In this document: positions 1 to 12,800 of the stretch, one piece after another
Layout: each line of letters opens with the position of its first letter
Numbering within the stretch: position 1 is the stretch's first letter
From: Paragonimus skrjabini miyazakii
Lineage: Eukaryota; Platyhelminthes; Trematoda; Plagiorchiida; Troglotrematidae
NCBI GenBank assembly: GCA_014338405.1
Contig: JTDE01002166.1
Span: forward strand, 37,080 to 101,079
Length of the DNA: 64,000 nucleotides
Reading direction: 5' to 3'
Position numbers and translations under genes: made by a program
The notes under the pieces: model-generated
Database searches by the model: none
The model's input: only the letters and a program-made list of their open reading frames with translations
Told to the model about the DNA's origin: nothing

Positions 1-2
1 GC

Positions 3-569
3 AAGGAACGAGTGGCTACCCACCAACCACAATCAGTGCCGAAGAAGCAGGTTTTCATTACCCTTCCTTACACAGGTGACCACAGTATTACCGATGTAAG
101 TCGAAAGTGGAAATCAGCCATTGACCGCACATATCCCGCAGCGGAATTGCGCTTGTTGCTTTCCACCCGCAGGATCAGTCTCCACTGCCTCGATCGTTCT
201 TTCTCGGAAAACTCTGCCTCTCATGTTATCTACCAGTTCACTTGCAATTGCGGTGACTCATACATTGGCAGAACGGACCGAAATTTACGACAAAGGAAGG
301 TGGAGCACATCTCCAAGTGGCTAGTACGAACAATGAATCAACGTAGGTCAGTATGCCAAAACTCGAACAGAAACCCGGCGTCTTCGATCGCGAAACACTT
401 AATCGCAACAGGTCATGTGGTTGACCCTGTCACTTCGTTTATGGTCCTATCGCGCAACCGTAACCCTAGGTTGTTGCCGTTCTCCGAGGCATTGTTGATC
501 AAGCGTCACGCCCCGGTCCTTTGTTGGCAAAAGGTGCTGACGCAATCAATTCCGTTGCCGTGGCAGTGA
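3..569 (+). CDS. PLE-1 reverse transcriptase/GIY-YIG endonuclease, C-terminal fragment (partial)
   Basis: The reading frame is open from the window edge to TGA at 567-569, so the true start lies outside. The roughly 188 visible residues are the C-terminal third of a Penelope-like polyprotein. They contain the linker after the reverse transcriptase, then a GIY-YIG nuclease core with cysteines in FTCNCGDSYIGRT (YIGRT at 261-275). An RQRKVEH helix, a conserved SSIAKHLIATGH block and the terminal LPLPW follow. In this family the nuclease nicks DNA so that the reverse transcriptase can prime. The same residues occur in PLE-3 (VIYQFTCSCGDVYIGRT), so the two are one lineage. This fragment is unbroken, unlike PLE-3. 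No internal promoter or start is visible. Confidence 0.85.
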   Translation, partial: KERVATHQPQSVPKKQVFITLPYTGDHSITDVSRKWKSAIDRTYPAAELRLLLSTRRISLHCLDRSFSENSASHVIYQFTCNCGDSYIGRTDRNLRQRKVEHISKWLVRTMNQRRSVCQNSNRNPASSIAKHLIATGHVVDPVTSFMVLSRNRNPRLLPFSEALLIKRHAPVLCWQKVLTQSIPLPWQ

Positions 570-652
570 ACCCTGATTACTCCCATGTTGATGTTCGTTC
601 ATTTCACTGTTTTGTCGCCATGCGCTTAACCTATATAACTGGATGTTTTATG

Positions 653-695
653 TATTCCACTGATGAGAATAAACGAAATGCTTGCATCTCGCAGT
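653..695 (+). ncRNA. Hammerhead-ribozyme-like motif in PLE-1 terminal region
   Basis: CTGATGAG at 660-667 is followed by a short loop closed by G and C, then GAAA. A 3-bp helix III (TGC/GCA) and the cleavage trinucleotide AUC come next. The catalytic core is intact. Helix I is poor (U-A next to the core, then mismatches), and helix II has one G-C pair with an AAUAAA loop. Hammerheads in Penelope-like terminal repeats are established knowledge. Whether this copy cleaves is doubtful because of the eroded helix I. Confidence 0.5.
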
Positions 696-720
696 GTATG
701 TCTTCTTGCCGTCTTAATGA

Positions 721-1344
721 ACTGGATAGAGGGAACTCAATGTTTTATTTACAATATGTTTGAAACCGACTGAGAATTCATTATTCAGGAACAGCTGGTG
801 AATATTCACAAGCTATTGTCGAGGTAAGCAGCGTTCAGACGCACTTAGGTAAGCAACTTGTTGCGTAGCTAGCAAAACCAAATTCATTGAAACAAAATAC
901 CTAGTATCTAATCAAAGGGGTTACTGAACCAGGTGACAACCACACTACCTGAACGTGGTAAAGATTTGTAAGCAGTTAATCAACAGGAAGTTGAATCATC
1001 TTATCGATCGGTTGGTGTGGAGCAATTGCTGTTAAAGGTTATGATGATTTGTCTCCTGTCAAATGCAACTTATAGCTCTTGCACAGACATCACCTGGGTC
1101 AATGTATAAGTCCTTACTGGTATCTATTCTGCGTACAATTTGTTAATTAATGATGATTTTCATATGTGTATCGGAGTTTGTCAAACGTTTTGCAATCTTT
1201 ATTCTTGGCAAACTGAAAGGAACTCTACGCTGTCTATACGTCCAAATTAGGAATCCTTGGAGTCAAATTTGGAATTAGCCTACGGTTTCTAGATGATTAC
1301 CAACCAACCAATAATAGACGATGTGTATCGTATAAATCGAACAT
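721..1344. other. No gene recognised
   Basis: AT-rich DNA between PLE-1 and a SINE copy. All six frames are cut by frequent stops and no repeat family is recognised. It probably belongs to an intron of the kinase gene at 2639-2907, if that gene continues leftwards. Confidence 0.5.
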
Positions 1345-1590
1345 TAACAAAATTGATCACAGCTATCGCATTCCCATAGACTTTCCAGTCGGCCCTTTCT
1401 AATAGAGCCACAAGACTGCAGTTTGCTCGTGTTATAGCATGTCAGTAGTGCATATCCTTGCCACGGTCGGGACTAGAACTTCGGCCATGCTTCTGTGAAG
1501 CAACTTTGTTGACTACTGCGCCATAGACGTCACATTTGTCATGATTAAATTATGATATGAGCCCTCAAATTCCTCGATTGCTCATCTATG
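1345..1590 (-). repeat. tRNA-headed SINE with hammerhead fold, copy S1
   Basis: Read on the minus strand this copy has a tRNA-like head: A-box-like 'ggcgcagtagtc' near 1505-1516 and B-box-like 'gaagttctagtcccg' near 1470-1484. The hammerhead region (1408-1451) and a body ending near 'gctgtgatcaatt' (about 1351-1363) follow. It aligns by eye with the copies at 32734 and 60244. The leader beyond the A box (1535-1590) is diverged, so the right boundary is uncertain. Confidence 0.75.
1408..1451 (-). ncRNA. Hammerhead-like motif of SINE S1 (degenerate)
   Basis: On the minus strand the order is GCACTA, CTGACAT, a loop, GAGC, AAA, CTGCAG, TC, then TTGTGG. It keeps the general layout, with helix I partly paired and a palindromic helix III. 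The CUGANGA core is changed and one core A is missing, so it is almost certainly inactive. Confidence 0.4.
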
Positions 1591-1594
1591 TCCT

Positions 1595-2638
1595 ACTTCT
1601 ACCCGTTTTGGCAATCCGCACGTTGTTGTGCACAATAAGATTGTAAACTCGCTAATGACCAATCGATTGTTTGAAATCCCTGTCCAATTTTTGTGTAACC
1701 CAACAGCCTCTAGTCTTATTTACACTATATCCTAATTTCAAATTTCTGTTTTTCCAAGTTGGTTCCCACTAAAAATTGCTAGTACTTTTCAAATTTATAT
1801 AATTTTTTTCGGCTAACAGTCTGGGAAGTCAGAGGCTTCAACACTTAAGCAACATTCTTTTTCTTTGAAAAATGACGCTTTGTGTTCAGGTAAGCTGCTT
1901 ATGTGGAAGGTTTCCCTACAAGCGGAAACAATTAGCTTAGGTTTAGAAGATACGATGCATTGTGTGTGACTTTGAACGTACAACAACCCACACTTCTGAT
2001 AACGTGAGATATGGTTGGTGGAACAACGGTTAACAAGTTCGCCTCATTGGAACAGAAACTGTAATTCAAAACACATTCGATTCATCATTGTACACTGTTA
2101 ATTCGTCTTAATTTGCTTGACATATAATCAGTGACAATCTCAGAGAAAAATCACTTACAGAGCGCCATTTCATATGCATATACTGCAATATTTTTCGGAT
2201 AACATTCCACCCAATATAATCATAAACATCCACTACGCCTCAAAAACTTCTCGTTGACTGATATCTGATTTGGTTCCCACGTTAATTCATCAAGACCCCG
2301 TTAGCCCAGGTTTGATGAAACGCTCATGATAATACTTTAGCGTACAACAATATACGGCCCTAAACCCTACTGGTGACGACCTCAACATGCGACAAGTATG
2401 TGTTATCTTTGATAAAACATCCTTACATCTTACGTGCCACCAATGCGAGCCTGCTTCCGTCTTGGGATCTTACTGAATATTAGTCGGCTGCATTTACCAG
2501 ACATTAACGCGCGTAACTTGACTCATCTGATTATTCCATCTGTTTACATCTTATTGAGTTTAGTTTTATGAAGGTCGGATATTAGACTTTTAAATGCTAT
2601 TGATCGGTCGAGTTAGGCCAACAATGTTTCAGACTCAC
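1595..2638. other. No gene recognised; intron 3' of kinase exon
   Basis: The kinase exon at 2639-2907 ends in a GTGAGT donor, so this DNA is intronic in that transcript. I searched the minus strand for the next kinase block (the catalytic HRDLK region) and did not see it. The following exon is therefore probably beyond the left edge. Confidence 0.5.
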
Positions 2639-2907
2639 CATATGTTTCACAGCGGATACAATTTGTGCAGTTATGTTTTTGGCCGCACTTTCTTCCATAC
2701 GTCCGTGCCGTTTGAGGTAGGAATGTAATTCACCAACAGGAGCGTATTCCATTACCAGGTACCATCTCTGAAACACTTCGTGCACTTCGAACACTTGAAT
2801 TATGTTTGGATGATTTAAACGTTCCATATTGGCTAGTTCTTGTGATAAGAGCTTCCTGGTTTTCGCATCAAACTTTGTTCTGTCAATGACCTTGACGGCC
2901 ACTTCAG
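2639..2907 (-). CDS. NIM1K: NIM1-like serine/threonine protein kinase, internal exon (partial gene)
   Basis: Internal exon of about 89 codons, read right to left. The acceptor is 'tttgtttaag' ending at 2908 and the donor is GTGAGT at 2638-2633. It carries the kinase N-lobe from strand beta-3 to the start of the catalytic lobe. Features in order are VAVKVID with the ATP-anchoring lysine at 2893-2891, the alpha-C glutamate in LLSQELANMERL, HPNII, the hinge VMEYAPVGEL, and IVSAVKHM just before the catalytic loop. The KTRKLLSQE and IVSAVKHM blocks match NIM1 (CAMKL family, AMPK-related) better than MARK, SIK or AMPK. The exon begins after one base of a split codon and ends in phase 0. The glycine-rich loop and the HRDLK/DFG exons were not found here, so introns on both sides must be long. 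The family phosphorylates Ser/Thr on proteins; the substrate here is unknown. Confidence 0.85.
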
Positions 2908-5900
2908 CTTAAACAAAATGGGAAAAAAGCCAACTGAGTAACTGGTGAATGACACAGGAGGAACAGTATCTATTTAGCGGAGAGGAGTGAAAACTCAAGT
3001 TTTACATTTCTTACTTAGCTTGTGGTAAATGTCCCCCCCGTTAAATATGAACGAACTAACAAATCGCAAATGCACCTTTGAACATCTAGCTTCGTAGCTG
3101 ATATTGAACTAGATAGGTGTGGCCTACTCACACTCCGATGATAAGGGCAATTTTGTTTATGTGGCAATGACGGTTTTGTCTGTTTATATAATCATCACAG
3201 TATCGATTGCCAAGGAGAAACTTTTACTATACCGATAAGCGTTGTAAAAACATTCGAAACTGTATGACAGGAGCAACAGACTAGCTTATTTAGCATAATT
3301 CAATTTGGGAGCACTGGTACGTGTATGTAAACGTTGACCGGTTTTGTTGTTCACTGAAAACTGCCAACTGCATTAAGTTATATATACCTATATGATGAAG
3401 TAATCACGCAAAATTAAACAACAAAATACTTTGATAAATGGATTGAGAATAAGAAAACGTTATGAGCAGGTTGTCATTTTCTACGTTTCCACGTAAAAAG
3501 TCATTTTAAGCCAATTTGTGCTGTACGTTCACTTTTGTTTTGTTTGATAGAAAAGATTTCGGTTTCAGGTACACATTCAACCTCTCTAACTGTTGTTCGT
3601 TGCTTCCTTTTTACCAGTGCACAGTTAACTAGGCTTTTTTCTACAAAATATTCAAAAGATGTCAAATAAGAATTATAAATGAACGCAAGCTAGGAAAAAC
3701 TGTTCGCTGTGTTCTTTTTGTATTTTCGTGTATCTTGTGAAGTCAGGATATTGTCTTTTATTAATTGTTCACATTTAATTAATACAGACTGAACAAATCT
3801 TATCGTTTTCATATACTATATCGTTGTATATTTATTCATTCGTACGGGGTACTTATTTTTGCTTATCCACAAAATGAATGTCGGTAGTTGAAAAAAGTGA
3901 TTCTAGCAAAACCAGCTTGATTGTCACATATATTTAAAGAATTTACCGTGAGCACTGTTTTTACTCCACCGTCAAAACCAAGTCAGCTGTTTAGAAGAAA
4001 TTAACAGTTTTATCTTTCTCATTATCAAGGTTTATAGGAATAACAAAAACGATGAACACGAAGCATAACAGTCAACGTTCAACAGTCGATATCTTGATCA
4101 TAGTTGGAAGTGCAACTTAGTTTGAACATCAAATCACAGATCTCATACAGGAAGTTATTATTTGAAGGATTAAACTGACGGAAACAAAAACAAAATATAC
4201 ATCCAACTACTATCTACAGATGTAAAGATAGTGACAGAACAAATTGATTGTGAACACAATGGGGAATTGTAATGCTCAATACTCAAAGCTCTACTAACGT
4301 GAATAATGCAGTTCTACTTGCTCTGAAAAATTACAGAGAATACGTCTTAAACTTTGACTCTATATCTACTCTAGCCATTGTGCTTACTCAACGATTACGC
4401 TGAGCCTGCCTTAATACAAGCGTCTGTCATTTCTATATGTTCAAAACCATTTGCGAGTGTGCCGCTTGATATCATTGATTATTTATTTGCCTTGTCTTCC
4501 TACGTAGCGCATACTGCACACACACACATATTTGTATAAGTAACAGATTGCGGCAAGTGTATTGTGATTGTCCACAGTAAAGAACACTGGAAATCTTCTG
4601 TTTAACGAACATCGTATGAATCAATGTTTTAACATTTATATTTTAATTCACTGAAGAAAATGTTGCTTCACGAAGTTTATCAACAGTCTGATGGTTAATT
4701 TCATTGTCCTCCTCACATAATTCATAAGCACGACCAGCAAAGTCCTTTTCACAAATTACCACTGCTAACAGTATTCACATCTTACCTTCTTCTCCTCATT
4801 ATTTTTCAATAATTACGTACTCATGGTTGAATTAACTTTAGTTACTCAAAATACTTTAAACGAAATAACACAGCAACTTGGACGCATTATGTTGCTGCAA
4901 TTTTACAGTAAGAAAACACTCATGCTTTGAAAACTGACTGTGTATCGGCTTCACACGGATAGTTATTCAGTCTGCAAAATAGTACAGCTCGGTCAGTATA
5001 CACTATTTTGCAATTACTAACGAATGCTTGAGTGGTAGATGCATTAACCTCAATTTCAAAACTTTGTGAACGTCGAAATTATCAACTTCGTTTTTTGAAT
5101 TGTTGACATCAGTAATGGGGACATTATATTGTCATCAGTTTTGCGACCATCTGTTTATTAACGGAAAAACGCGATAGCTGGGAATCGCGAGTGAGTAGAG
5201 GCTTAATTAAAAGTAAACCCGAAACCAGAGAACTTTTTCTTGAACCTCTTTCATTGTAGTTTCGGTGAGCAAAACAAATCGTGATCATTGTGCCATACAA
5301 TATCGTCAACGTGTGAGTGGCAGACTTATGCAGCTGATGTTGATGAGAGCGATGAGTGAACCAAAACCCTGGTTTATTCGGCAAAACTCAATAGTGTTTG
5401 CATGCCGTATCGACCCGGGTTATGAGAACACAGTTTGTATGTCGGGACTTGAAGCCGCTTTGAGGACATTCATTGGAACAAGGCTCTATCAGTATCGACC
5501 AGTTTGGTAAGAACCACTGCCCTGAGCAAAATGTGCACACGTTTGAATGTCTTAACGACTACAGCAGGTCAAATTTTTGTTTCAAGGTAAATACAGCTGA
5601 TTAGCTGTAGTACCAGTCGGACAATGTGTTCACTTATCAACGTTTAGATTATTGGTTCACTGTATTTGCTCAGTATCACTCCTGAAAACATATATGACAA
5701 GCGATATTTCCAGTTATTGAAATGTGTTTTCGTGTCAGTTTGTTTTCGATGGATTTTGATGAGCTAACAGATTTCTGTGCCAGAGGTTTTCCTTATTTAT
5801 TCATCATAAATGACAGTATTTATACCATACATAACTATTTATCCGCGGTAACTAAGATGTATCTTATAGTGGGTCGTTTGAACTTCCATTTGTATCCTTA

Positions 5901-8900
5901 TTAACTACAATTTAACGGTCCTCCTCATAAAGAAAACTTCGTGTACAAAAGAGGAAGAAACTTGGAACCATGCCATACAAAGAGAATGTGTTTGGAATGA
6001 GTTGTGGTGAGAATTTTTCATGGTTACCACGTTTATATTTGTTTCATTTGACCAGGCTCTGATGCCAGAGGCGAAACGCGATGCAGAAACGCTCACTCCG
6101 CGAATACGTGTGGAATGATTACCAGGGTACATGCAAAAGTAAAACGCCTTCCTTAAACAAAGTTTAGGTAAAACAGATTATTTTTTTCTGAGGATGTAAG
6201 TGTCGCGTATCAACCATCGGTAAACGCTAACAGCCCATTAATAACAAAAAGCATGGACACATTCCCCCAACTTTTAATGCTAGCTAATAGATCATAACTG
6301 ATTTGAACTAGCCGACCATAAAGGTTAGGAAAATTCTGAATTTGATCTTTATTTTCACAGCCTTATTTGGGTACCAAATATAGTAATGTAAGCATTAGAA
6401 TTTGTGCTAGTTTACTGCTAGAAAATGAAACCTCTGTTTAACTTAGCTGTTATTTTTTGGAAATAATAGGAGTGGAAAGGCGATTACAGTTCTAAAACCT
6501 TCGTTAGGTAATACACTACACAAAAAAGTCATAGTGGCCTGTATAAACCTTTACTGAGATGAAGCAAATCAGTGGAATTTTGGCAATCAATGTGGTGTTC
6601 TAAAAACAGCATATTGCAGGGAGTTTACGAGCAAATCGCAACCTACTTTCATGTAACGTTATATTTTGCTTGTTCTGGATAAATGCAATTTGCACCAGTT
6701 AAGCAAACTGCATCCACTGCTGTTTCCAGGGCTCAGAATTTTCTATAATTCATGATACTCATTCTCAAGTCGACACACTACTCTGGTCAGTTTTGTTCTC
6801 CTAACATGACTGAGGGCCGTTAGTCATAACCAGACCTAACTGGTGTTTTGAGGTGGGGCGAAGTCTGTCTAGACTAGCGGTTCCTAAACGTCTTGAACCA
6901 ACTACGCTTATAATTTCCGAATCTGAAAGTCATCGTTTTATTCGCTAAACATGAAATATGGAAACTTTCAGATTACAGCATCGACAAACTAACACTTGAA
7001 ACACAGCTGCAGGCTACAAAAATCACACTTGTTCAGACAGTGACTCGTTTAGATATGCCCGCTACAGGGATATCGACTTAAAAGTTTCAGACTAAAATCA
7101 TTCAGAAACTTTCTCGGATCTAATGTTTCAAGCTTCAACTGATAAACCTTCCATATCAAATTAATCACTGCGAAACCCTATTTCGTTTCATTGTTCGTCT
7201 CAGGAAACATTGACCCACACCTACAAGGAGTTAGCAGGTCACCCTCTCAATTCGCTGTACTCATGACGGTAGACAAATTGGTTCTCTTCCGGCTGAGTTG
7301 AAGTCAACCACTCAGAACGAAGAACGAATCAATCAAAGTTGGGTTTTGTTGGAAATATTTCATAAACTGAATAAACCACGACGATATAATATTAACCAAT
7401 TATCACTAGATAACAATATTTATATTAAATTGACTCAGTGTGATGTTTATGTACGGAAGACATCTGTTCACGGAAGTTGCATTGTTTACTCTTTGAGATG
7501 GCCACCATTGAAAATTCCATCTTAAGAACGGAGCACTTCAGCAAAGCGGTGACTTTGGAAAAAAATCAGGCGTTCGATTCGCTGAAGTCAGTACCAGATC
7601 ATGACACTCAATCGCGTTCATTTCTTTGTGTTGGACTGGATGTTGTAACTTCCTGGTTAAAACCGTCTTCCTTAGTCAACTAAAAGAGGGTCATAAGTAG
7701 GAATGTATGAACCGTATCGAATGAATAAGTCAAACATACGTAGTAAGAATAGCGTGGAATCAGTACACACAGTCAAAAGTCTCATGAGTCCAGTCATTGC
7801 GTTATCATGTAATTGTACCAAGTGGACAGTATAAATTTCCTTGCTAATTTTTCTACAGAGGTGTGAACTGCCTAGAATGCTGCGCTTCGTTTCGTCGGTG
7901 ATGAACATGACTCCTTGAAGCTGATTGAAAAGCAAGTATACTGACCGCAATGGACGCTGGGCTATTAAAATTTTGGTATGCACGAGATCTCCTGCAAGTT
8001 ATGTTAAACCATAAAACAATGAACGCCTATATCCATTTGCATGGTTGACCTGTATCTACACACACTTGAATCAGTGCATTGTCGTTCAGCTTGGTGTCAC
8101 GTCTGCCATACGGCATAAAAAACGTTCCAATAGTCGCTTTCGGTTCCTCGTCTTCCTGGAGTTGAGACCTACATTTTAGTTTCCGAATGTATGCACGATA
8201 GTACTCACGAATGAAGGTGCGTGTTATACAATATAACGACAACATTCACTAGGACTCGAAGCGACCCCGACAATGAAGAAGGTTAACAGAAGAGCGTTAC
8301 GTTCGGTATGCAAAGTAATAGTTGTTTCAGTCAAACAAATTCCATTTCTGTGAGACAGCTTATAGATAACCTGGACTTAGTTGAAACTGAAGTTTATAGT
8401 GCAGTGAACTGTAAACTGTTTTTTTTTAAAGCAGATTGCACGAGAAGAGGGGAAGAAAATAGGCTCTTACTCAGGAAAACACGAGAAAAGAGTTCAGTGG
8501 CCGGTTAATAAATTCTCTTGCAACTATAAGTGAAGGTCCCTGATCACCAGTGTTTCCGGAGTGCTTTTGGTTCGAGAACGCATATCGATGGTCAGCGGAT
8601 TATCATACATAACACAATACCTCAGACCTGTAATCAGATTAGCATAAAACGACGTTGTCAGTTAGAATAGGCGATTACATCTGGACACTTAACATTTTGC
8701 ATAAAAATTAAAATTGCGTCGGTGACAAAGACGTTTTATCTCGCCAATCACTGGAACTACGACTGGTGACAGAGCGTGAACTGTGCTACAAGAAGATGCG
8801 TTCTACTGATCTCTTAATTCTGGTACCATACTGTACAGTTGATGGTGGGAAGGTTCCACCATTGTTCATTGGGAGCGGATAACATGTTGATGATCAAGAA

Positions 8901-9394
8901 CCGACAAATTTCGGTGTTCCAGAAACTTTGTTGTTCTCACGCCAGAGCGATCAGAGAAACTACTGTTGTGAACCAAGAACGTGGATTGCACAAAGGTTGT
9001 TTATTCGAGAAAGCAACACATGAGTTAAGCGCTTAAACAGGGCCACAAACAAAAACACGATACTCGGCTCAGACCGTCTCGGTTGCCACAGACACCAAAC
9101 GTAGCAAGGACCATTCTGGGCGATGCTGCACTCCGATATTTCTTCCTGTATGTTTTCTGCGGCCAGTTCGATGTCAAAATATATGCTCTGGTCTTATTAC
9201 TAAATAGTATTTGTGTGAGTAGTATGTTACGACCGCTCATCCTCACTACACTACGAAGTGGTTTCCTCGCCCACAGTTTTGGCTAGTACGACGCAGCCTC
9301 AAGATGTAAGGATAATCAAAACTGATTTGGTGGTTTGCATTGGCACATTGTTGGTCGTCTTATACTATGAATATTATTGTTTGTAGCGCGGCGT
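2908..9394. other. No gene recognised; probable 5'-side intron of the kinase gene
   Basis: About 6.5 kb of AT-rich DNA with no recognised repeat or protein family. Open stretches reach at most about 100 codons and have no recognisable motif. On the minus strand I looked for the glycine-rich-loop exon of the kinase and saw none. A C8 run (about 3035) and a short CA run (about 4518) are the only simple repeats noticed. Confidence 0.4.
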
Positions 9395-9835
9395 TGTCGG
9401 TCGGTCAAGCTTCTTCATCATCATTATAGACAGCAGTACATTATTGATTTACACTCATGCTTAACTGCCTACACCATGCAAGTTGTCGGTTGAAGTTAGG
9501 CGTCATTAGCAAGACAACTTCCTTACAGCTTCCACTGCCCCCTGTCATTAAATGCACTCACTTAACAGGAAACTCGGTCTGATAACGACAACATTCACGC
9601 CACTGAGCTTGGTTAGCCGCCATCTCACCTAACGTCTCAAGCCACCGACTCTGTGAATCGCGAGGGCTCCAGCCCGGGTGACGAACCCAGTCTACAATGG
9701 ACAATCTCTTGTTGAACGATTTTATTTATCTATCCCACGTCATCATCTGTCCACCCCGCACCTTACGCCAGTTGGCAAATAGTACTTGATCAAGCTTGGT
9801 ATAAGTCATCCTCCAACCCACTCACTATTTAACAG
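9395..9835 (-). mobile_element. RTE-like LINE, 5'-truncated 3' end (copy L3)
   Basis: On the minus strand this encodes the end of a LINE ORF: GWSPRD, then RWLETLGEMAANQAQWREC, stop. A 3' untranslated region ending in a short GAT-rich tail (plus-strand 'tcatcatcattat' at about 9417) follows. The same C-terminal block occurs in the LINE at 56665 (GWGPRD, NRWLETLSEMAMCRSQW) and in copy L2 at 35595. Compared with L2 it lacks the middle of the untranslated region. Sequence upstream of about 9835 is not recognisable. Confidence 0.75.
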
Positions 9836-12800
9836 CCGACTCCAACCGTCTCATCGAGAAGCCATTGATCACACATCGGACGGTGTGTCTATGTTAATTT
9901 TTTGAATTTTATAAACCATCGAGTGCTGACTTAATTTAATCAGTCGATTCATATTTAGATGTATAAATATAAACCTACAGTAGACGATGAATTGATGCAT
10001 GTGACAGTAAGTTGACGAAGAGCGAATTAATAAAACAGCATACTACACGAAGTCCGGGTGACATGTTTTGACATGCAATGAAGATATATGGTATGTTGCG
10101 TTGCATGCAGTAGTGAAACCGTTGACTACTGTAGTGGACATGCAAGTTTGGATTTACACTTTGTGTCCATCAAAGACAAGTAAACGGATATGTATTTAAT
10201 GTACACTTCTAGGCAATAAGGAGTTAAATGTCTCATATTGCGTTAAACGAATGAAGTAACCGTTCTCCACTTATGTAACTGTTTAGTATTCAACGGCAAG
10301 AAACGTTACGGCTTTACTTCTGAGAGACAGACTCCAGAATGTTTCAGACACAATAGTTTTGCAGTTCAAATTAACGGGCATTTTATGATTTACAAAGATT
10401 TCGAATTGCGATATGCTACTCCGTAAGTTATATACGCGACATCACACTTAGAGGAAATACACCACTCACAGGGAAAAATTCCGCATGTCTCCACGATTTT
10501 ATACTGGAACTGGATCATCATATTTGTTAGCATTTTGAGCCTTTACGGTTGGACTCCACAGATCATACAAATAAACCAGTCAGTTGTAGATGATCTGGGT
10601 AATCAGCAGACGATTTAAAACGATCTGAAATATCTCAAACGTTGTTTCAGCAATAGACACTTTACAATGGACTTACACAGTTGCAAGGCAAAGCGAAATC
10701 ATTTCAGTTCAAAAGCAAACAGGAGTTTATGTTTGCGATACAAACTAATGTCTACCTATGCAACAACGATCTGAAGATGTTCCATTCAAAAAATATTGTC
10801 TTTTGCACCGTTTTTAAATCACACTCAGATGTGAGTTCCTCCTCCAATAGAATCTTTCAGTGCGCAGTTGTATCTTTCATGTTTCTGTATGTTTATCTCT
10901 TCCTTAAGTGGAACCGAACGAAAGTCTCTTGCCATTACTTAAGAACCTATGTGGCCCATAGAAAATATCCTAAATCAGATCAATATTTACGTCAACCACA
11001 GATATAGTAACACGAACTGTCATAAACTTGACCGTGTGGTATTGTGCATCCATGTAGTCAGTATACACTGCAACAGTAAAAAAATATTCCGAAGAAAGGA
11101 TTCTTTTTCAAGAAGAATATGGAGTGGATACGAAATTAGATTGTGTTTTATTTCGCAGATTCCCGCGCTTAATTTTGTCTTCCTTATCTGGGGGGGGGTC
11201 ATTCGCCAAGAATATTCAACTTTTGAAATGCACAATTTGGCCAATCATAGTTTTCAAACAACCTGGACGGGAAATTCTGGATCGTGTTAGCTTTTAATGG
11301 GTCCACAGTAAGCAATATAAATCGTACTTTTAGTTAACGCTCTTTAGATGTAGAACACTCGTCCTTCTTTGTTTACCAGGAACTGTTCTAAATCCGGGAA
11401 CAGAGCGTGTGTCGTGTGTGGTCCTTCCATACGCTGGTTTGCGTATTATTTTCCTGTGAATTTGTAACTATGTTTTTTTGTTTTATTCGTTGTTGAGAAA
11501 GAAGGTAAGCAACTTAACGTTGATAATAACTTAGAAGCCAGTCGGTTGGAGGCATATCAAAGACAATATCTGGTGACGGCCTGTGGTGAACAAGAGCAGA
11601 AGCAATGAAGTACTGAGCAAACACAGTTGAAGAAAGATATCGACTTATTTTCTAAGATTTCGGTAGATACCATCTGCCGCATCAGTAGTTTCATCCAAGG
11701 ATGCTAGTTAAAGTTTGATAATAGGATAAAGATGAACTTCCAGAAAACGCTGCCAGAAATTTTAGCAGCAGAGCTCGTTAACTACGCACATTTGACAAAG
11801 TGACCAGTACTGAAATGGTTTAAGCCCTACAGATTGAACCGGGTCTTATTTGGCAATAATCCATTAGAATAACGTATATCAAAAGAAAGTTTAAAACCTG
11901 CATACATGGCATGTTTAAAATATGTGGGCAACCAAACAGAGTTATAAACAGATGCTTAATGTTGCCACCTGGTGAGAATTGTATAGAAACGTCAAAAGCC
12001 CGAAAGAATTTAATGGACCAGCGAACTACGTTGTGACTTTGTTGTTGAAAATGTGCTGACCGGAGCTAAATCAGTACCAAACATTACAGATACTTTCTTG
12101 GATTTAGCCATCGGGGTGAAATACTATTTCAGTGCCCTCAATCAAACGGAATAAGCAACTGGCTTGAACCTCCTATGCACGCAGAAGACGACAGTTAGAT
12201 AATTGTCAAGGCCTCCGCATTATAAGCGTAGAAAATTTTCAGATGTACATGCTTGCTGTTGCCGGTAGATAACCCTCCAAACTTCAGGACTCATCTCTTC
12301 CGATAATGGAGTCGACTGTAGTTGCACTTGACAAGTTACAGGCCACGGTCCTCACGGTCCTGGACACTCTTCAGATATGCAGACAGGAAGAAAAGTACTG
12401 AAGGTTACTGTTGCTGTATCAAGATATAGTTAAACGAGGTAACAGAAACAATTCGGAGTATGATGCGTAAACATGCTGTAACACAAGTTTATAGTGTTAG
12501 TATTTTCACTGTTTCGCAGAAATAAAATAACAACGTTAGATGGAAAGCGCCTAAGATATCATAACGTTAGTCACCTCATTCGGGAGTTCAGAATCCAAAA
12601 TCCATGCGTCTTAGTAAGCGATGAAGCTCAACATCGCGAATTGCTTCATAATGATGACATCAAGAAAAGTATCTCCTCTGACACAAAGATACATGCTCAA
12701 TTTGAAACCGAAAAGTTGCTCACGGTGACATCTAACCTCCAGAATATTACTTGTTTTCTAACTGTAAGACCCAGTATGAAGGCGGTACTTGAGGTTTCAT

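Larger units (their letters stand above)
1..715 (+). mobile_element. Penelope-like element PLE-1, 3' part
   Basis: This is the 3' end of a Penelope-like retroelement cut by the left edge of the window. It holds the C-terminal GIY-YIG region (to 569), a short untranslated stretch, and a terminal segment (about 575-715) that resembles the outer repeats of the fuller element at 61454-63921. Shared landmarks in the terminal segment are a 'cctatata' stretch, 'aaacgaaatg', 'catctcgc' and 'gtatgtcttct'. A hammerhead-like motif lies at 653-695. The 3' boundary is placed where similarity to the other copy fades, so it is approximate. Confidence 0.85.

Noticed and set aside
5124..5510. Open frames on both strands
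   Set aside because: They overlap antisense and have no motif; one would be a shadow of the other and neither is supported.
10681..11290. Overlapping plus-strand open stretches of about 110 codons
   Set aside because: AT-rich composition with low-complexity hydrophobic text and no motif.
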